In this document: in pieces, positions 36,470 to 44,271 of the stretch | How positions within the stretch are numbered: position 1 is the first letter of the stretch | Layout: each line of letters opens with the position of its first letter | NCBI GenBank assembly: GCA_963717195.1 | Contig: CAVQVR010000002.1 | Span: 248,001-312,000, forward strand | Length of the DNA stretch: 64,000 nt | Source of the DNA: JACDAE01 sp963717195 | GTDB taxonomy: Bacteria; Chloroflexota; Ktedonobacteria; Ktedonobacterales; Ktedonobacteraceae | Direction: 5' to 3' | Made by a program: the position numbers and the translations under genes | Notes under the pieces: generated by a model | Seen by the model: the letters and a program-made list of their open reading frames with translations, nothing else | What the model was told of the DNA's origin: nothing | Databases searched by the model: none

Positions 36470-37459
36470 ATGGATGGGATTCTGAATATCAATAAGGCTA
36501 CAGGAATGACCTCGCACGATGTTGTAGCAAAGGTACGCAAGCTGCTCAAGCAAAAGCGTGTTGGTCATGCAGGGACGCTTGATCCCGCTGCAAGTGGAGT
36601 ATTGCCGATCTGCATAGGTCTGGGAACACGCGTTGCAGAATATTTGAGCGAGAGCGGCAAAGCATACCGGGCAACAATCCACTTTGGCGTCGTCACCGAT
36701 ACCTATGACACCGAGGGTAACATTCTACGTACCAGCGATGCCAGTGACCTGAAGTTAGCTCGCCTCGAAGAAATATTGTCCCATTTCCTGGGTTCACAGA
36801 TGCAAGTTCCACCGCTCTATTCCGCGATTAAGCTGCAGGGACAACCAGCATATAAACGTATACGGGCGGGAGAGGAGATCACACTAGAGGCGCGTCCAAT
36901 CGAAATCTACGCATTGCATATCGTCAACTGGCAGGCTCCCCTGCTCACCCTTGATATTGAATGTAGCAAGGGGACATATATTCGTTCACTGGCCTACGAC
37001 ATGGGAGAATATACTGGTTACGGAGCCCATCTCGCTGGCCTGGTACGTACACGCAGTGGTCCATTCACACTCGAAAAGAGCATTCCTCTGGAGAAACTGG
37101 CGGAATTCGTAGAGCAGGGCACGCTAGTAAACACCGTCTTTCCTCCTGATTATGCACTGCAACACTATCCAGCCCTTTCCCTTGATGAGAAAACGGCAGA
37201 ACGCATACTGCATGGAAACCCCTTTCGGCACGACCAGTCATCACTCCAACTAGAAGGCGATCTGGCCCGTATTTATGATAGCAGCGGTCATTTTCTTGCC
37301 ATTGCCAGTTGGGATGAAGTAGAGCAGGTATGGCAACCCAAAAAGTTTTTGGATCGAATGCTGAATGAAACATGCCTAAATGGCGTAGGGGCGTCACCTT
37401 GCGTGCGCCCATGTGCCAGGGAACATAATTCATCCGGAACCGGGGCGCACGCAAGGTGA
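36470..37459 (+). CDS. truB: tRNA pseudouridine-55 synthase
   Basis: 329 residues from ATG 36,470 (AAGGGA upstream); a GTG at 36,449 with GGAGG 11 bases upstream is also possible. MDGILNINKATGMTSHDVV and RVGHAGTLDPAASGVLPI, with the catalytic Asp in TLDPAASG, define the family; KGTYIRSLAYDMGE is the second motif. It makes Psi55 in the T-loop of tRNA. The last 24 or so residues (GVGASPCVRPCAREHN onward) are encoded by an inserted palindromic repeat, so the natural C-terminus was probably shorter or different. Confidence 0.92.
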   Translation: MDGILNINKATGMTSHDVVAKVRKLLKQKRVGHAGTLDPAASGVLPICIGLGTRVAEYLSESGKAYRATIHFGVVTDTYDTEGNILRTSDASDLKLARLEEILSHFLGSQMQVPPLYSAIKLQGQPAYKRIRAGEEITLEARPIEIYALHIVNWQAPLLTLDIECSKGTYIRSLAYDMGEYTGYGAHLAGLVRTRSGPFTLEKSIPLEKLAEFVEQGTLVNTVFPPDYALQHYPALSLDEKTAERILHGNPFRHDQSSLQLEGDLARIYDSSGHFLAIASWDEVEQVWQPKKFLDRMLNETCLNGVGASPCVRPCAREHNSSGTGAHAR

Positions 37460-37468
37460 CGCCCCTAC
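37385..37468. repeat. Perfect 26-bp palindromic element overlapping the truB end
   Basis: Arms 37,385-37,410 and 37,443-37,468 are exact inverted copies with ends GTAGGGGCG and CGCCCCTAC and a 32-base loop. The size and ends resemble a REP or miniature element. It forms the last codons of truB. Confidence 0.85.
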
Positions 37469-37584
37469 GTCGGCACTATGGCTACCCTTATTGCTAGCAA
37501 GAATTAACCTGTGGTACTATAGGCGAGAGAAGAGTAAGGATAAGTACTTCAGACCCATAGGTAGGAAGTACTTTACAATAGACG

Positions 37585-38547
37585 ATGGAATACACAACAA
37601 CCTTAGCACCAAACGAACCAATTGCAATCACAATTGGCAATTTCGATGGTATCCACAAAGGGCACCAGCGACTAATGCATGAACTGGCAAAAACCGCTCG
37701 ATCATCGCAGAGCAAGCCAGTGATCGTAACGTTTTCACCGCACACTTTAACGGTCGTGCGACCAGATATTTATGTACGCTACCTGACAACATTGGAAGAA
37801 AAGCTGGCGCTGGCACAAAAGTACGGAGAAGTGGAAGGAAGTATCGTTATTTATTTTACGCCTGCCGTCGCTGCAATGAGCGCAACTGAGTTCATGGACA
37901 TATTGCGTACGCATTTTCAACTCAGAGCGCTCGTAGTAGGAGAAAACTTCAGCCTTGGCCATAATCGCAAAGGAGACATAACGTTTCTGGAAAAGTATGG
38001 GCTGGAGCATCAGATGCGCATACAAGCTCTTCCACTGGAAGAGGCTGAGAACACGCGCATCAGCAGCACGCGTATCCGTACGCTGATTAATGAAGGCACT
38101 ATCGCGGAAGCTAACGAGCTATTGGGTCATCCAATGCTGTTAACAGGCATCGTGAGCCAGGGAGATAAGCGTGGACGGCAATTGGGATTTCCAACCGCAA
38201 ATATTCACCCTGACCCCCACAAATTATTGCCCGCGGACGGTGTTTATGCGGTGCGAACCCATGTGCACGGGAGTAGAGAAGGCGGTAACAGTGACGTACA
38301 GGGAGAGCCCTACGTCTATAAAGGTGTTGCCAATATTGGGGTACGTCCTACGTTTAATGGAACAGAACGCCTGGTAGAAGTGCACCTGTTAGACGTTGAT
38401 CTTGACCTTTATGGAAAAGAGTTGAGCATAGATTTTATCGCACGCTTGCGAGGTGAGCAACGTTTTCCAGGTATTGATGCCTTAAAACAGCAGATCGCAG
38501 CCGATGTACAGCAAGCACGTCAGCTTCTAGCAGTGAACTACCATTGA
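37585..38547 (+). CDS. ribF: Bifunctional riboflavin kinase / FAD synthetase
   Basis: 320 residues. The N-terminal FMN adenylyltransferase domain shows ITIGNFDGIHKGHQRLM, FSPHTL, VVGENFSLGHNRKGD and the SSTRIRTLI motif; the C-terminal riboflavin kinase domain has GDKRGRQLGFPTANI, GVYAV, GVANIGVRPTF and VEVHLLDVDLDLYGKEL. It makes FMN and FAD, needed by EtfAB and acyl-CoA dehydrogenase. The upstream gap has no strong ribosome site but carries two AAGTACTT palindromes at about 37,545 and 37,567. Confidence 0.93.
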   Translation: MEYTTTLAPNEPIAITIGNFDGIHKGHQRLMHELAKTARSSQSKPVIVTFSPHTLTVVRPDIYVRYLTTLEEKLALAQKYGEVEGSIVIYFTPAVAAMSATEFMDILRTHFQLRALVVGENFSLGHNRKGDITFLEKYGLEHQMRIQALPLEEAENTRISSTRIRTLINEGTIAEANELLGHPMLLTGIVSQGDKRGRQLGFPTANIHPDPHKLLPADGVYAVRTHVHGSREGGNSDVQGEPYVYKGVANIGVRPTFNGTERLVEVHLLDVDLDLYGKELSIDFIARLRGEQRFPGIDALKQQIAADVQQARQLLAVNYH

Positions 38548-38603
38548 GCTAAAGACTTCGTGGTTTTCTCGTCAAGTTTTTATGAATATAGGAGCGTGAG
38601 CCA

Positions 38604-39506
38604 TTGAAAGCTCGCCAGAACCCGTTAACAAAATTTGAATCAATGATGCAGCGCATGGTTGAAGGTCCATTTGCGCGTCTGTTCCCTTCGCGGCTGGAGC
38701 CGGTAGAGATCGCACGCAAACTGGAACGCTCCATGGAAGACAATACGTTGCTGCAAGGAGAAGGACGCCGACTTGCGCCAAATGTCTACGATATCTACAT
38801 GAGTATTAAAGATCATCAGCAACTGGCTCCCGGCCAGGCCATGCTGATTCGTGACTGGCAGAACCACCTGGTGGAATTTGCGCGGCAACATCGTTTCACC
38901 CTTCGCACTATGCCTATTATCCGCTTGCATGCTGATAGCTCGTTGCGTACTGGCCTGGTACGCATTGAAACGGAGATGGCGGATCAGCAATTGGGCGCAG
39001 AAGGTGGTATGAATACCCAGGCATTGAGCGCAGAACAACTGGCACAATTGCGTGCACAATTGCAGCCAGGCCAGCAGCTCCCCGGCATAGACAATTCCAC
39101 GCCTTCTCAACGCTCAAGTGGATATCCCAGTATCGCCAATGCCCCTGATCTAGCACGACCAGCCGTTGCGAACAATTCCAACAATTTTGTACAGGCAGCA
39201 GCACCGATGCCGCAGGCGTGGCTTACTATTCGCTTGCCGCAGGCCGGGCAGCAAATATATCGTATCGAAAAACCTATTATTAATATCGGTCGTCAACTTA
39301 GTAATGATATTATCGTCGAAGATAAGCGCGTCTCACGCTATCACGCCCAGATAAAGTATCAACCTGATGGACAATTTGCCATCTTTGATCTCGGTAGTAC
39401 AAATGGGATAACGATCAATAGTACTCCGCATATGCGACAGCATGTGTTGCGCAACGGTGATCGTTTCACTATTGGAAGCTACGATTTTTTCTTCGAGAGA
39501 AGGTGA
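38604..39506 (+). CDS. FhaA-like protein (DUF3662 plus FHA)
   Basis: 300 residues starting at TTG 38,604, with AGGAG 9 bases upstream. The N-terminal DUF3662 domain (1-130) includes ARLFPSRLEPVEIARKLERSMED and the LAPNVYDIYMS strand, as in mycobacterial FhaA (Rv0020c). A Gln/Pro-rich linker follows, then the FHA domain (about 205-300): IINIGRQLSNDIIVEDKRVSRYHAQI and DLGSTNGITIN, with the Arg, Ser and His/Asn contacts for phospho-Thr present. FhaA partners of PknB-type kinases act in cell wall and division control. A second FHA gene follows with a 4-base overlap. Confidence 0.9.
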   Translation: MKARQNPLTKFESMMQRMVEGPFARLFPSRLEPVEIARKLERSMEDNTLLQGEGRRLAPNVYDIYMSIKDHQQLAPGQAMLIRDWQNHLVEFARQHRFTLRTMPIIRLHADSSLRTGLVRIETEMADQQLGAEGGMNTQALSAEQLAQLRAQLQPGQQLPGIDNSTPSQRSSGYPSIANAPDLARPAVANNSNNFVQAAAPMPQAWLTIRLPQAGQQIYRIEKPIINIGRQLSNDIIVEDKRVSRYHAQIKYQPDGQFAIFDLGSTNGITINSTPHMRQHVLRNGDRFTIGSYDFFFERR

Positions 39507-39770
39507 GATCTTACAATGCCATTACAAATAATTCATTCTTATTCATATTAAGACTGTTGCTGGTTGTTCTGCTCTACCTTTTCCTGATGCAGGTAGTCAT
39601 AGTAATCACACGCGATCTGCGTAAGACGGCAACAGCAACGCGGACGGCGTCGTCAAAACGCAACGCGTGCTCGGTCATCTTATTGTGGTAGATAGTGGAC
39701 CTAGCAGCCTCTTACCAGGAACACGCTTTGATCTTGAGTCACAGACCAAAGGTTCCCCTGACGGCCGAAG
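39503..39770 (+). pseudogene. FhaB-like membrane FHA protein, truncated and frameshifted
   Basis: Starts at GTG 39,503 (GTGA overlap with the previous stop), or at ATG 39,514 with AAGGTGAG upstream if a base is missing. A membrane helix (FILRLLLVVLLYLFLMQVVIVI) and basic linker follow. Near 39,667 the frame shifts; the other frame continues LGHLIVVDSGPSSLLPGTRFDLESQT, the first strands of an FHA domain. The expected IGR motif is lost and the sequence turns into GC-rich foreign DNA. FhaB-type proteins normally follow FhaA. Confidence 0.7.
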
Positions 39771-39800
39771 GTAAGCAGCTTATGGATATGTGACGACCCA
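39745..39800. other. Junction between two genomes
   Basis: Left of it, AT-balanced Ktedonobacter-type coding sequence; right of it, strongly GC-rich, planctomycete-type sequence. An FHA gene is cut here. No insertion sequence, attachment site or tRNA is visible. A contig-joining error is the simplest reading. Confidence 0.8.
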
Positions 39801-40185
39801 GCGTCAATCCTACGACTCGGCCCTGCACGACTTGACTCGCTCCAAAACCCGCCTCGTCCCGCGGGCGGCCCGGGTACGGGGCCCGCGAAGGGCCGGGCGA
39901 AGACCGAGCCGCCGGCGGCGAACGGCGAACCGCGGCCCGCCGAGGCGACGGCGACTCCGCCCGTCGTCGAGACCGGCGGCAGAGCCAGCGCTGTGACCGC
40001 GAGTCAGCGCCTGGGGAAATGCGTTGCGGATCGGACGTTTCGGGGCGGGGAGCCCTCACGACGAAGCCCGGGTTGCCGTTGCGACCGAGGCGGCGCGCGG
40101 CGATCGCGAACCTCCGGCCGAGCCGACGCCCGCGCTCGACCCGACCCGAGCTCGAGGCGTCGGGCGCGACCGCTGCCGAGCGCAA
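39801..40185. other. GC-rich stretch without a clear gene
   Basis: Several overlapping frames are open only because of high GC. A short plus-strand stretch near 39,870-40,000 (Lys/Pro/Ala-rich, ending ETGGRASAVT) could be the tail of a truncated gene, but no family is recognisable. Confidence 0.4.
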
Positions 40186-40355
40186 GTCGACCGGGAAAAC
40201 GACCAGACCCATTTCCGTGGTCGCCCCGCCGAGCCGATGATCGAGGCCGACGTCGACCGGGAAACGACCGGACCCATTTCCGTGGTCGCACCGCCGAGCC
40301 GATGATCGAGGCCGACGTCGACCGGGAAACGACCGGACCCATTTCGGCGGGCTGG
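40186..40355. repeat. 65-bp tandem repeat
   Basis: Units 40,186-40,251 and 40,252-40,316, then a partial third from 40,317; each starts GTCGACCGGGAAA and contains ACGACC(A/G)GACCCATTT, which recurs once more near 40,390. Nearly identical units indicate recent expansion. No protein can be assigned. Confidence 0.75.
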
Positions 40356-40451
40356 CTGGGGTTCGTGCCTGGAGGCCGCCCCCAGACGACCAGACCCATT
40401 TTGCCGGTCGATCCCTCCTTCGAGGCCAGGCTCAAGACGTCCTGTGACACT

Positions 40452-40828
40452 CCCCACGGTCTGAAGACCGGGGGCTTCTCGGTTGGTCCGGGAGGCTAGA
40501 TTATTCTCCCCCGAGCGACTTGCGTGGTGTCCACACCTACTACCTGGCGAAAGCCAGGATACTTTGCTCGTTTGTGTGGTTGATGTTTTACAAGGGGACC
40601 TTCTCCCCTTAACCGCCAACACCAAGTTGCCAAAGAGCAGGTTGCCCTTGCGGGCCTTCCTTTCGGGAACGTCACCAGTGCAAGGTGTACCTTACACCGG
40701 CCAAGGTGATGATACCAAATACAGGTCAAAAAGGCAACCGGCTAAAGCCGGAGGAAAGGGCTAAAGCCCGAAGAAAAGCGTTTCATCCACTGGGACTGAA
40801 GTCCGGTGGCATTCACGGGCTAAAGCCC
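40452..40828 (+). mobile_element. Candidate non-autonomous IS200/IS605-like element
   Basis: Bounded by hairpins of the type CGGTCT-GA-AGACCG (40,457-40,470, extended by CCCC/GGGG), CCGGCT-AA-AGCCGG (40,738-40,751), GGGCT-AA-AGCCC (40,758-40,769 and 40,817-40,828) and a GGGACT-GA-AGTCC stem near 40,790. Such subterminal palindromes mark IS200/IS605 and IscB-type elements. No transposase, TnpB or IscB gene is present, and the GC content is visibly lower than in the flanks. Seen: the hairpins; inferred: the element type. Confidence 0.5.
40500..40735 (+). ncRNA. Structured RNA candidate (omega-RNA / HEARO-like)
   Basis: A run of well-formed stems: GGTGT-CC-ACACC (from 40,525), CCTGGC-GAAA-GCCAGG with a GNRA tetraloop (40,543-40,558), AAGGGGA/TCCCCTT (40,592-40,610), GCCC-TTGC-GGGC (40,644-40,655), TTCC/GGAA with a TTTCG loop (about 40,657-40,669) and GGTGTA-CCT-TACACC (40,684-40,698). 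No good coding frame explains it. Position inside an IS605-like element without protein suggests a guide RNA such as those of IscB; I cannot test this here. Confidence 0.4.
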
Positions 40829-41288
40829 AAGGTTGGTAAAGAAATAGGGGCGGAGGGACGACGGATCATGCTGGCCCGTTTGCACGAGCGAAACCGCCAG
40901 CTCAACGAGCAGGCTGACGCCGAAGAAGCTCGGAGCGCGGGCCCGTGCCCGGCTCCGCGCGAAGCCAACCTGCAAAGGCTGGCCGCGGTAGTGCCTGCAT
41001 GAGGGTCCGGCTGGGGAGGCGGTCCGGGCACCACCGGATGGGGGCTAGTCGTAACTGCCCGGGAGATCGCGACGTGGCTGTTCCAGGACAGCGAAGTCTG
41101 AAATCTGGTTGAGGCGGCGCGAGCAACGGGAAGAGTAGCCGTCGCTGGAGTGGCTCACCAGCAACATGGTATCCTAGTATAACCAACGCATCACCGTCGG
41201 CGAATCCGACTGGGTGTGGGCCTTCGAACGCACAAAGACTGACGGCCTGCGGGCGTGCAAGCCCTTCACGCGGGAGAATGGATCGCTC

Positions 41289-41531
41289 ATGCCGACGGTC
41301 TTGCGAAGCGGCCCGTACCGCTTCTACTTCTACAGCCATGAACCCCATGAGCCGCCGCATGTCCATGTTGACAGGGATGATTTGTCGGCCAACTTCTGGA
41401 TGCAGCCAGTCGGCCTCGCAAGGAACTTCGGCTTCTCGCCCAAGGAGTTGCGGCGGCTTCAGAAACTGGTGATTCAGCATCAAGCGGCATTCTTGGAGGC
41501 TTGGCATGGGCATCTTGGCGCTGGGGGCTGA
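41289..41531 (+). CDS. DUF4160 protein
   Basis: 80 residues from ATG 41,289. It matches DUF4160: MPTVLRSGPYRFYFYSHE, then PHEPPHVHVDRDD and LARNFGFSPKELRRLQKLV with a final helix. The HEPPHVHV motif is the family hallmark. The reading frame is intact, unlike most genes to the right. It overlaps the DUF2442 gene by 26 bases, a pairing common across bacteria and suspected, not proven, to act as a toxin-antitoxin or small regulatory module. Confidence 0.85.
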   Translation: MPTVLRSGPYRFYFYSHEPHEPPHVHVDRDDLSANFWMQPVGLARNFGFSPKELRRLQKLVIQHQAAFLEAWHGHLGAGG

Positions 41532-41814
41532 CGAGCGGGTCACCGACGTGAAATTCACGAAAGACACCTTGAGTGTCGGCCTGCGGGACGGGCGGACCAT
41601 CACGGTCCCGCTCGCCTGGTATCCTCGCTTGTTCAATGCAACCGCGGCCCAGCGGAAGAACTGGCGGGTCGCGGGTGGCGGCTACGGTATCCATTGGCCG
41701 GACGTTGATGAGGACCTGAGCACGGAAGGACTCTTGCGGGGGCGCCTGCCCCTGCGCTCGACACAGCCCACGGCTCAGAGCAGCGCGGGCCGCCGAACCA
41801 AACGCTCCACCTGA
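41506..41814 (+). CDS. DUF2442 protein
   Basis: 102 residues from ATG 41,506. Family features: VTDVKFTKDTLSVGLRDGRTITVPLAWYPRL in the first half and WRVAGGGYGIHWPDVDEDLSTEGLL in the second, the latter being the DUF2442 hallmark. The C-terminal 25 residues are Ser/Arg/Thr-rich. It overlaps the DUF4160 gene and would be co-translated with it. Function unknown; DUF2442 domains are DNA- or partner-binding candidates. Confidence 0.85.
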   Translation: MGILALGADERVTDVKFTKDTLSVGLRDGRTITVPLAWYPRLFNATAAQRKNWRVAGGGYGIHWPDVDEDLSTEGLLRGRLPLRSTQPTAQSSAGRRTKRST

Positions 41815-42083
41815 CCCCCTCCCTCCCGAACCTGCCCGCTGACAGTCCCCGGTCCTTTAACTGCCAAAACGGCAGGCCCCGGCCCTGCCCGAAAAACATT
41901 CACATTCCCCAAGTCAGTTCATCGCAATTATTAACGCCTCTTGGAGTGCCTGGTATACGACTTGCACTGCGCTTTCGGTCTAAATCTCACTACCGGGGTA
42001 CGGTGCGGCGTGGTTGCCCCGGCCGTTCCCGGCCGTTCGCGGCGGGGGCGGTACCTCTGGACTGCATCGAAGGAGAGAAAACC

Positions 42084-43758
42084 GTGGCGAAGATGTTGGC
42101 CTACGATGAGGAGGCCCGCCAGAAGCTGGCGAGCGGCGTGACGAAGCTGGCCCGGGCCGTCCGGAGCACCTTGGGACCGCGCGGCCGCAACGCTGTGATC
42201 GACAAGGGTTGGGGGAGCCCGACCATCACCAAGGACGGCGTGACGGTGGCCGAGGAGATCGAGCTGACCGACCCCTACGAGAACATGGGCGCCCAGCTCG
42301 TCAAGGAGGCCGCGAGCAAGACCTCCGACTCCGCGGGCGACGGCACGACGACCGCCACGGTCCTGGCCGAGGCGATCTTCAAGGAGGGCTGAAGTCGCTG
42401 GCCGCCGGCGCCGATCCGATGGCGCTGAAGCGGGGCATCGACAAGGCGGTCGAGGCGGTCGTCGAGCACGTCAAGGGTCAGTCGAAGAAGGTCTCGGGCA
42501 AGAAAGAGATCACCGAGGTCGCCGCGATCGCCGTCGAACAACGACCGACGATCGGCGAGAAGCTCGCCGACGCCTTCGAGAAGGTCGGGACCGACGGGGT
42601 GATCACGGTCGAGGAGGGCAAGGGCTTCGAGACGACCGTCGACGTGGTCGAGGGGATGCAGTTCGACCGCGGCTACCTCAGCCCCCACTTCGTCACCGAC
42701 CAGGACCGCATGGAAGTGTCCTCGAAGACCCGTACATCCTGATCTATGAAGAAAAGGTCAGCTCGCCGACCAAGCTGATCCCCCTCCTGGAGCAGCTCGC
42801 CCGGCCAACCGGCCGCTCCTGGTGATCGCCGAGGACATCGAGGGCGAGGCGCTGGCCACCCTGGTCGTCAACAAGCTCGCGGCATCCTCAAGGTCGCGGC
42901 CGTCAAGGCCCCCGGCTACGGCGACCGCCGCAAGGCGATGCTCGGCGATATCGCCGTCCTGACCGGCGGCAAGGCGATCTTCAAGGACCTCGGAATCGAC
43001 CTCGAGAACGTCCAGCTCGCCGACCTGGGCAAGGCCCACAAGGTCACCATCGACAGCGAGAACACCACGATCATCGACGGGGCCGGCACCCACGACGAGA
43101 TCAAGGGGCGGACCGAGATGATCCGCCGCGAGATCACCGAGACCGACAGCGAGTACGACCGCGAGAAGCTCCAGGAGCGGCTCGCCAAGCTCGCCGGCGG
43201 CGTCGCCCAGATCAACGTCGGCGCGGCCACCGAAACCGAGATGAAGGAACGCAAGGCCCTGGTCGAGGACGCCCTGCACGCCACCCTGCGCGGCCATCGA
43301 GGAAGGGGTCGTCCCCGGCGGTGGCACCGCCTTGATCCCGCCGCCGCCGCCGCTCGACGACCTCAAGCTCACCGGCGACGAAGCCAGCGGCGTCCAGATC
43401 GTCCACCGCGCCCTCGAACAGCCCGCCGCTACATCGCCGAGAACGCCGGTATCGACGGCGCGGTCGTCGTCAACAAGATCCAGAAGTCGAAGGACGCCAA
43501 CTTCGGCTACAACGCCGAAACCAGCCAGTGGGGCGACATGTTCGCCGCCGGGATCGTCGATCCGGCCAAGGTGACCCGCTCCGCCCTGCAGAACGCCGCC
43601 TCCGTCGCGGGCCTCCTCCTGACCACCGAAGCCCTCATCGCCGAACCCCCAAGAAGAAGGCCGAGCCCGCCGGTCACCATGACGACCATGGCGGTGGCAT
43701 GGGAGGAATGGGTGGCATGGGAGGAATGGGTGGCATGGGTGGCATGGGGATGATGTGA
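42084..43758 (+). CDS. groEL: Chaperonin GroEL, copy 1 (GGM tail), frame broken
   Basis: GTG 42,084 with AAGGAG upstream. The homologous span is full length (about 555 residues): ARQKLASGVTKLARAVRSTLGPRGRNAVI, the ATPase site DGTTTATVLAEAI near residue 87, FDRGYLSPHFVTD, GYGDRRKAMLGDIAVLTGG, VPGGGTAL, GIVDPAKVTRSALQNAASVAGLLLTTEALI, and a C-terminal run of GGM repeats ending MM. The frame shifts at least seven times, near 42,389, 42,715, 42,803, 42,881, 43,288, 43,336-43,420 and 43,650; every shift is one or two bases. It folds client proteins in an ATP-driven double ring. A chromosomal gene with poor consensus is more likely than a true pseudogene. Confidence 0.9.
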
Positions 43759-43877
43759 GCCAGCCGCCGGCGCAGCGTCTACACGATCGTTCGCACGGAA
43801 TGCGTTTTCAACCTTGCAGAACCAACAGTCGGACGGCCGCGGGGCCGTCCGCGGAGACAGCAAAAGGAACGTTACGC

Positions 43878-44173
43878 ATGGCCCAAAGATTCGCCCGCTC
43901 GAAGACCGCGTCGTGATCAAGCAGATTGAAGCCGAGGAGAAGACGGCCGGCGGGATCGTCCTGCCCGACACGGCCAAGGAGAAGCCACAGCGGGGCAAGG
44001 TGCTCGCCGTCGGCCCAGGCAAGCTCCTCGACTCGGGCGAGCGCGCCGCGATCGGCGTGACTGAGGGGGACGAGGTCCTCTTCGGCAAGTATTCGGGGAT
44101 GGAGATCAAAGTGGACGGCGAGGAGATCAAGATCCTTCGCGAGTCCGATATCCTCGCGAAAATTGTCAAGTGA
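43878..44173 (+). CDS. groES: Co-chaperonin GroES
   Basis: About 98 residues: PKIRPLEDRVVIKQIEAEEKTAGGIVLPD, the mobile loop region, EKPQRGKVLAVGPGKLLDSGER, GDEVLFGKYSGMEIKVDGEEIKILRESDILAKI. The ATG at 43,878 has AAAAGGAAC upstream but is one base out of frame with the rest, so a base is missing within the first four codons. GroES caps the GroEL ring. It sits between two groEL genes, 98 bases before the second. Confidence 0.92.
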
Positions 44174-44271
44174 GACCGGGGGCGGCGCCGGGCAGGCGAA
44201 GCGACTTCTGCCGTCCCGGCCGCAGCCCCGACATCCAGCCCTACCCCCACTTACTGAGGAGAGATTGTCCC

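Noticed and set aside
40186..40400. CRISPR array
   Set aside because: Directly adjoining 65-bp units have no unique spacers and no cas genes are present.
40483..40764. 93-codon open frame in the structured region
   Set aside because: It runs through all predicted RNA stems and reads like a translated hairpin sequence; structured RNA is a better explanation.
41940..41975. GAGTGC ... GCACT dyad upstream of groEL copy 1
   Set aside because: The arms are in inside-out order compared with the HrcA CIRCE site, so it is not that element.
42938..43753. Separate chaperonin-like genes made of open-frame pieces
   Set aside because: The pieces are consecutive parts of one groEL joined by single-base shifts.
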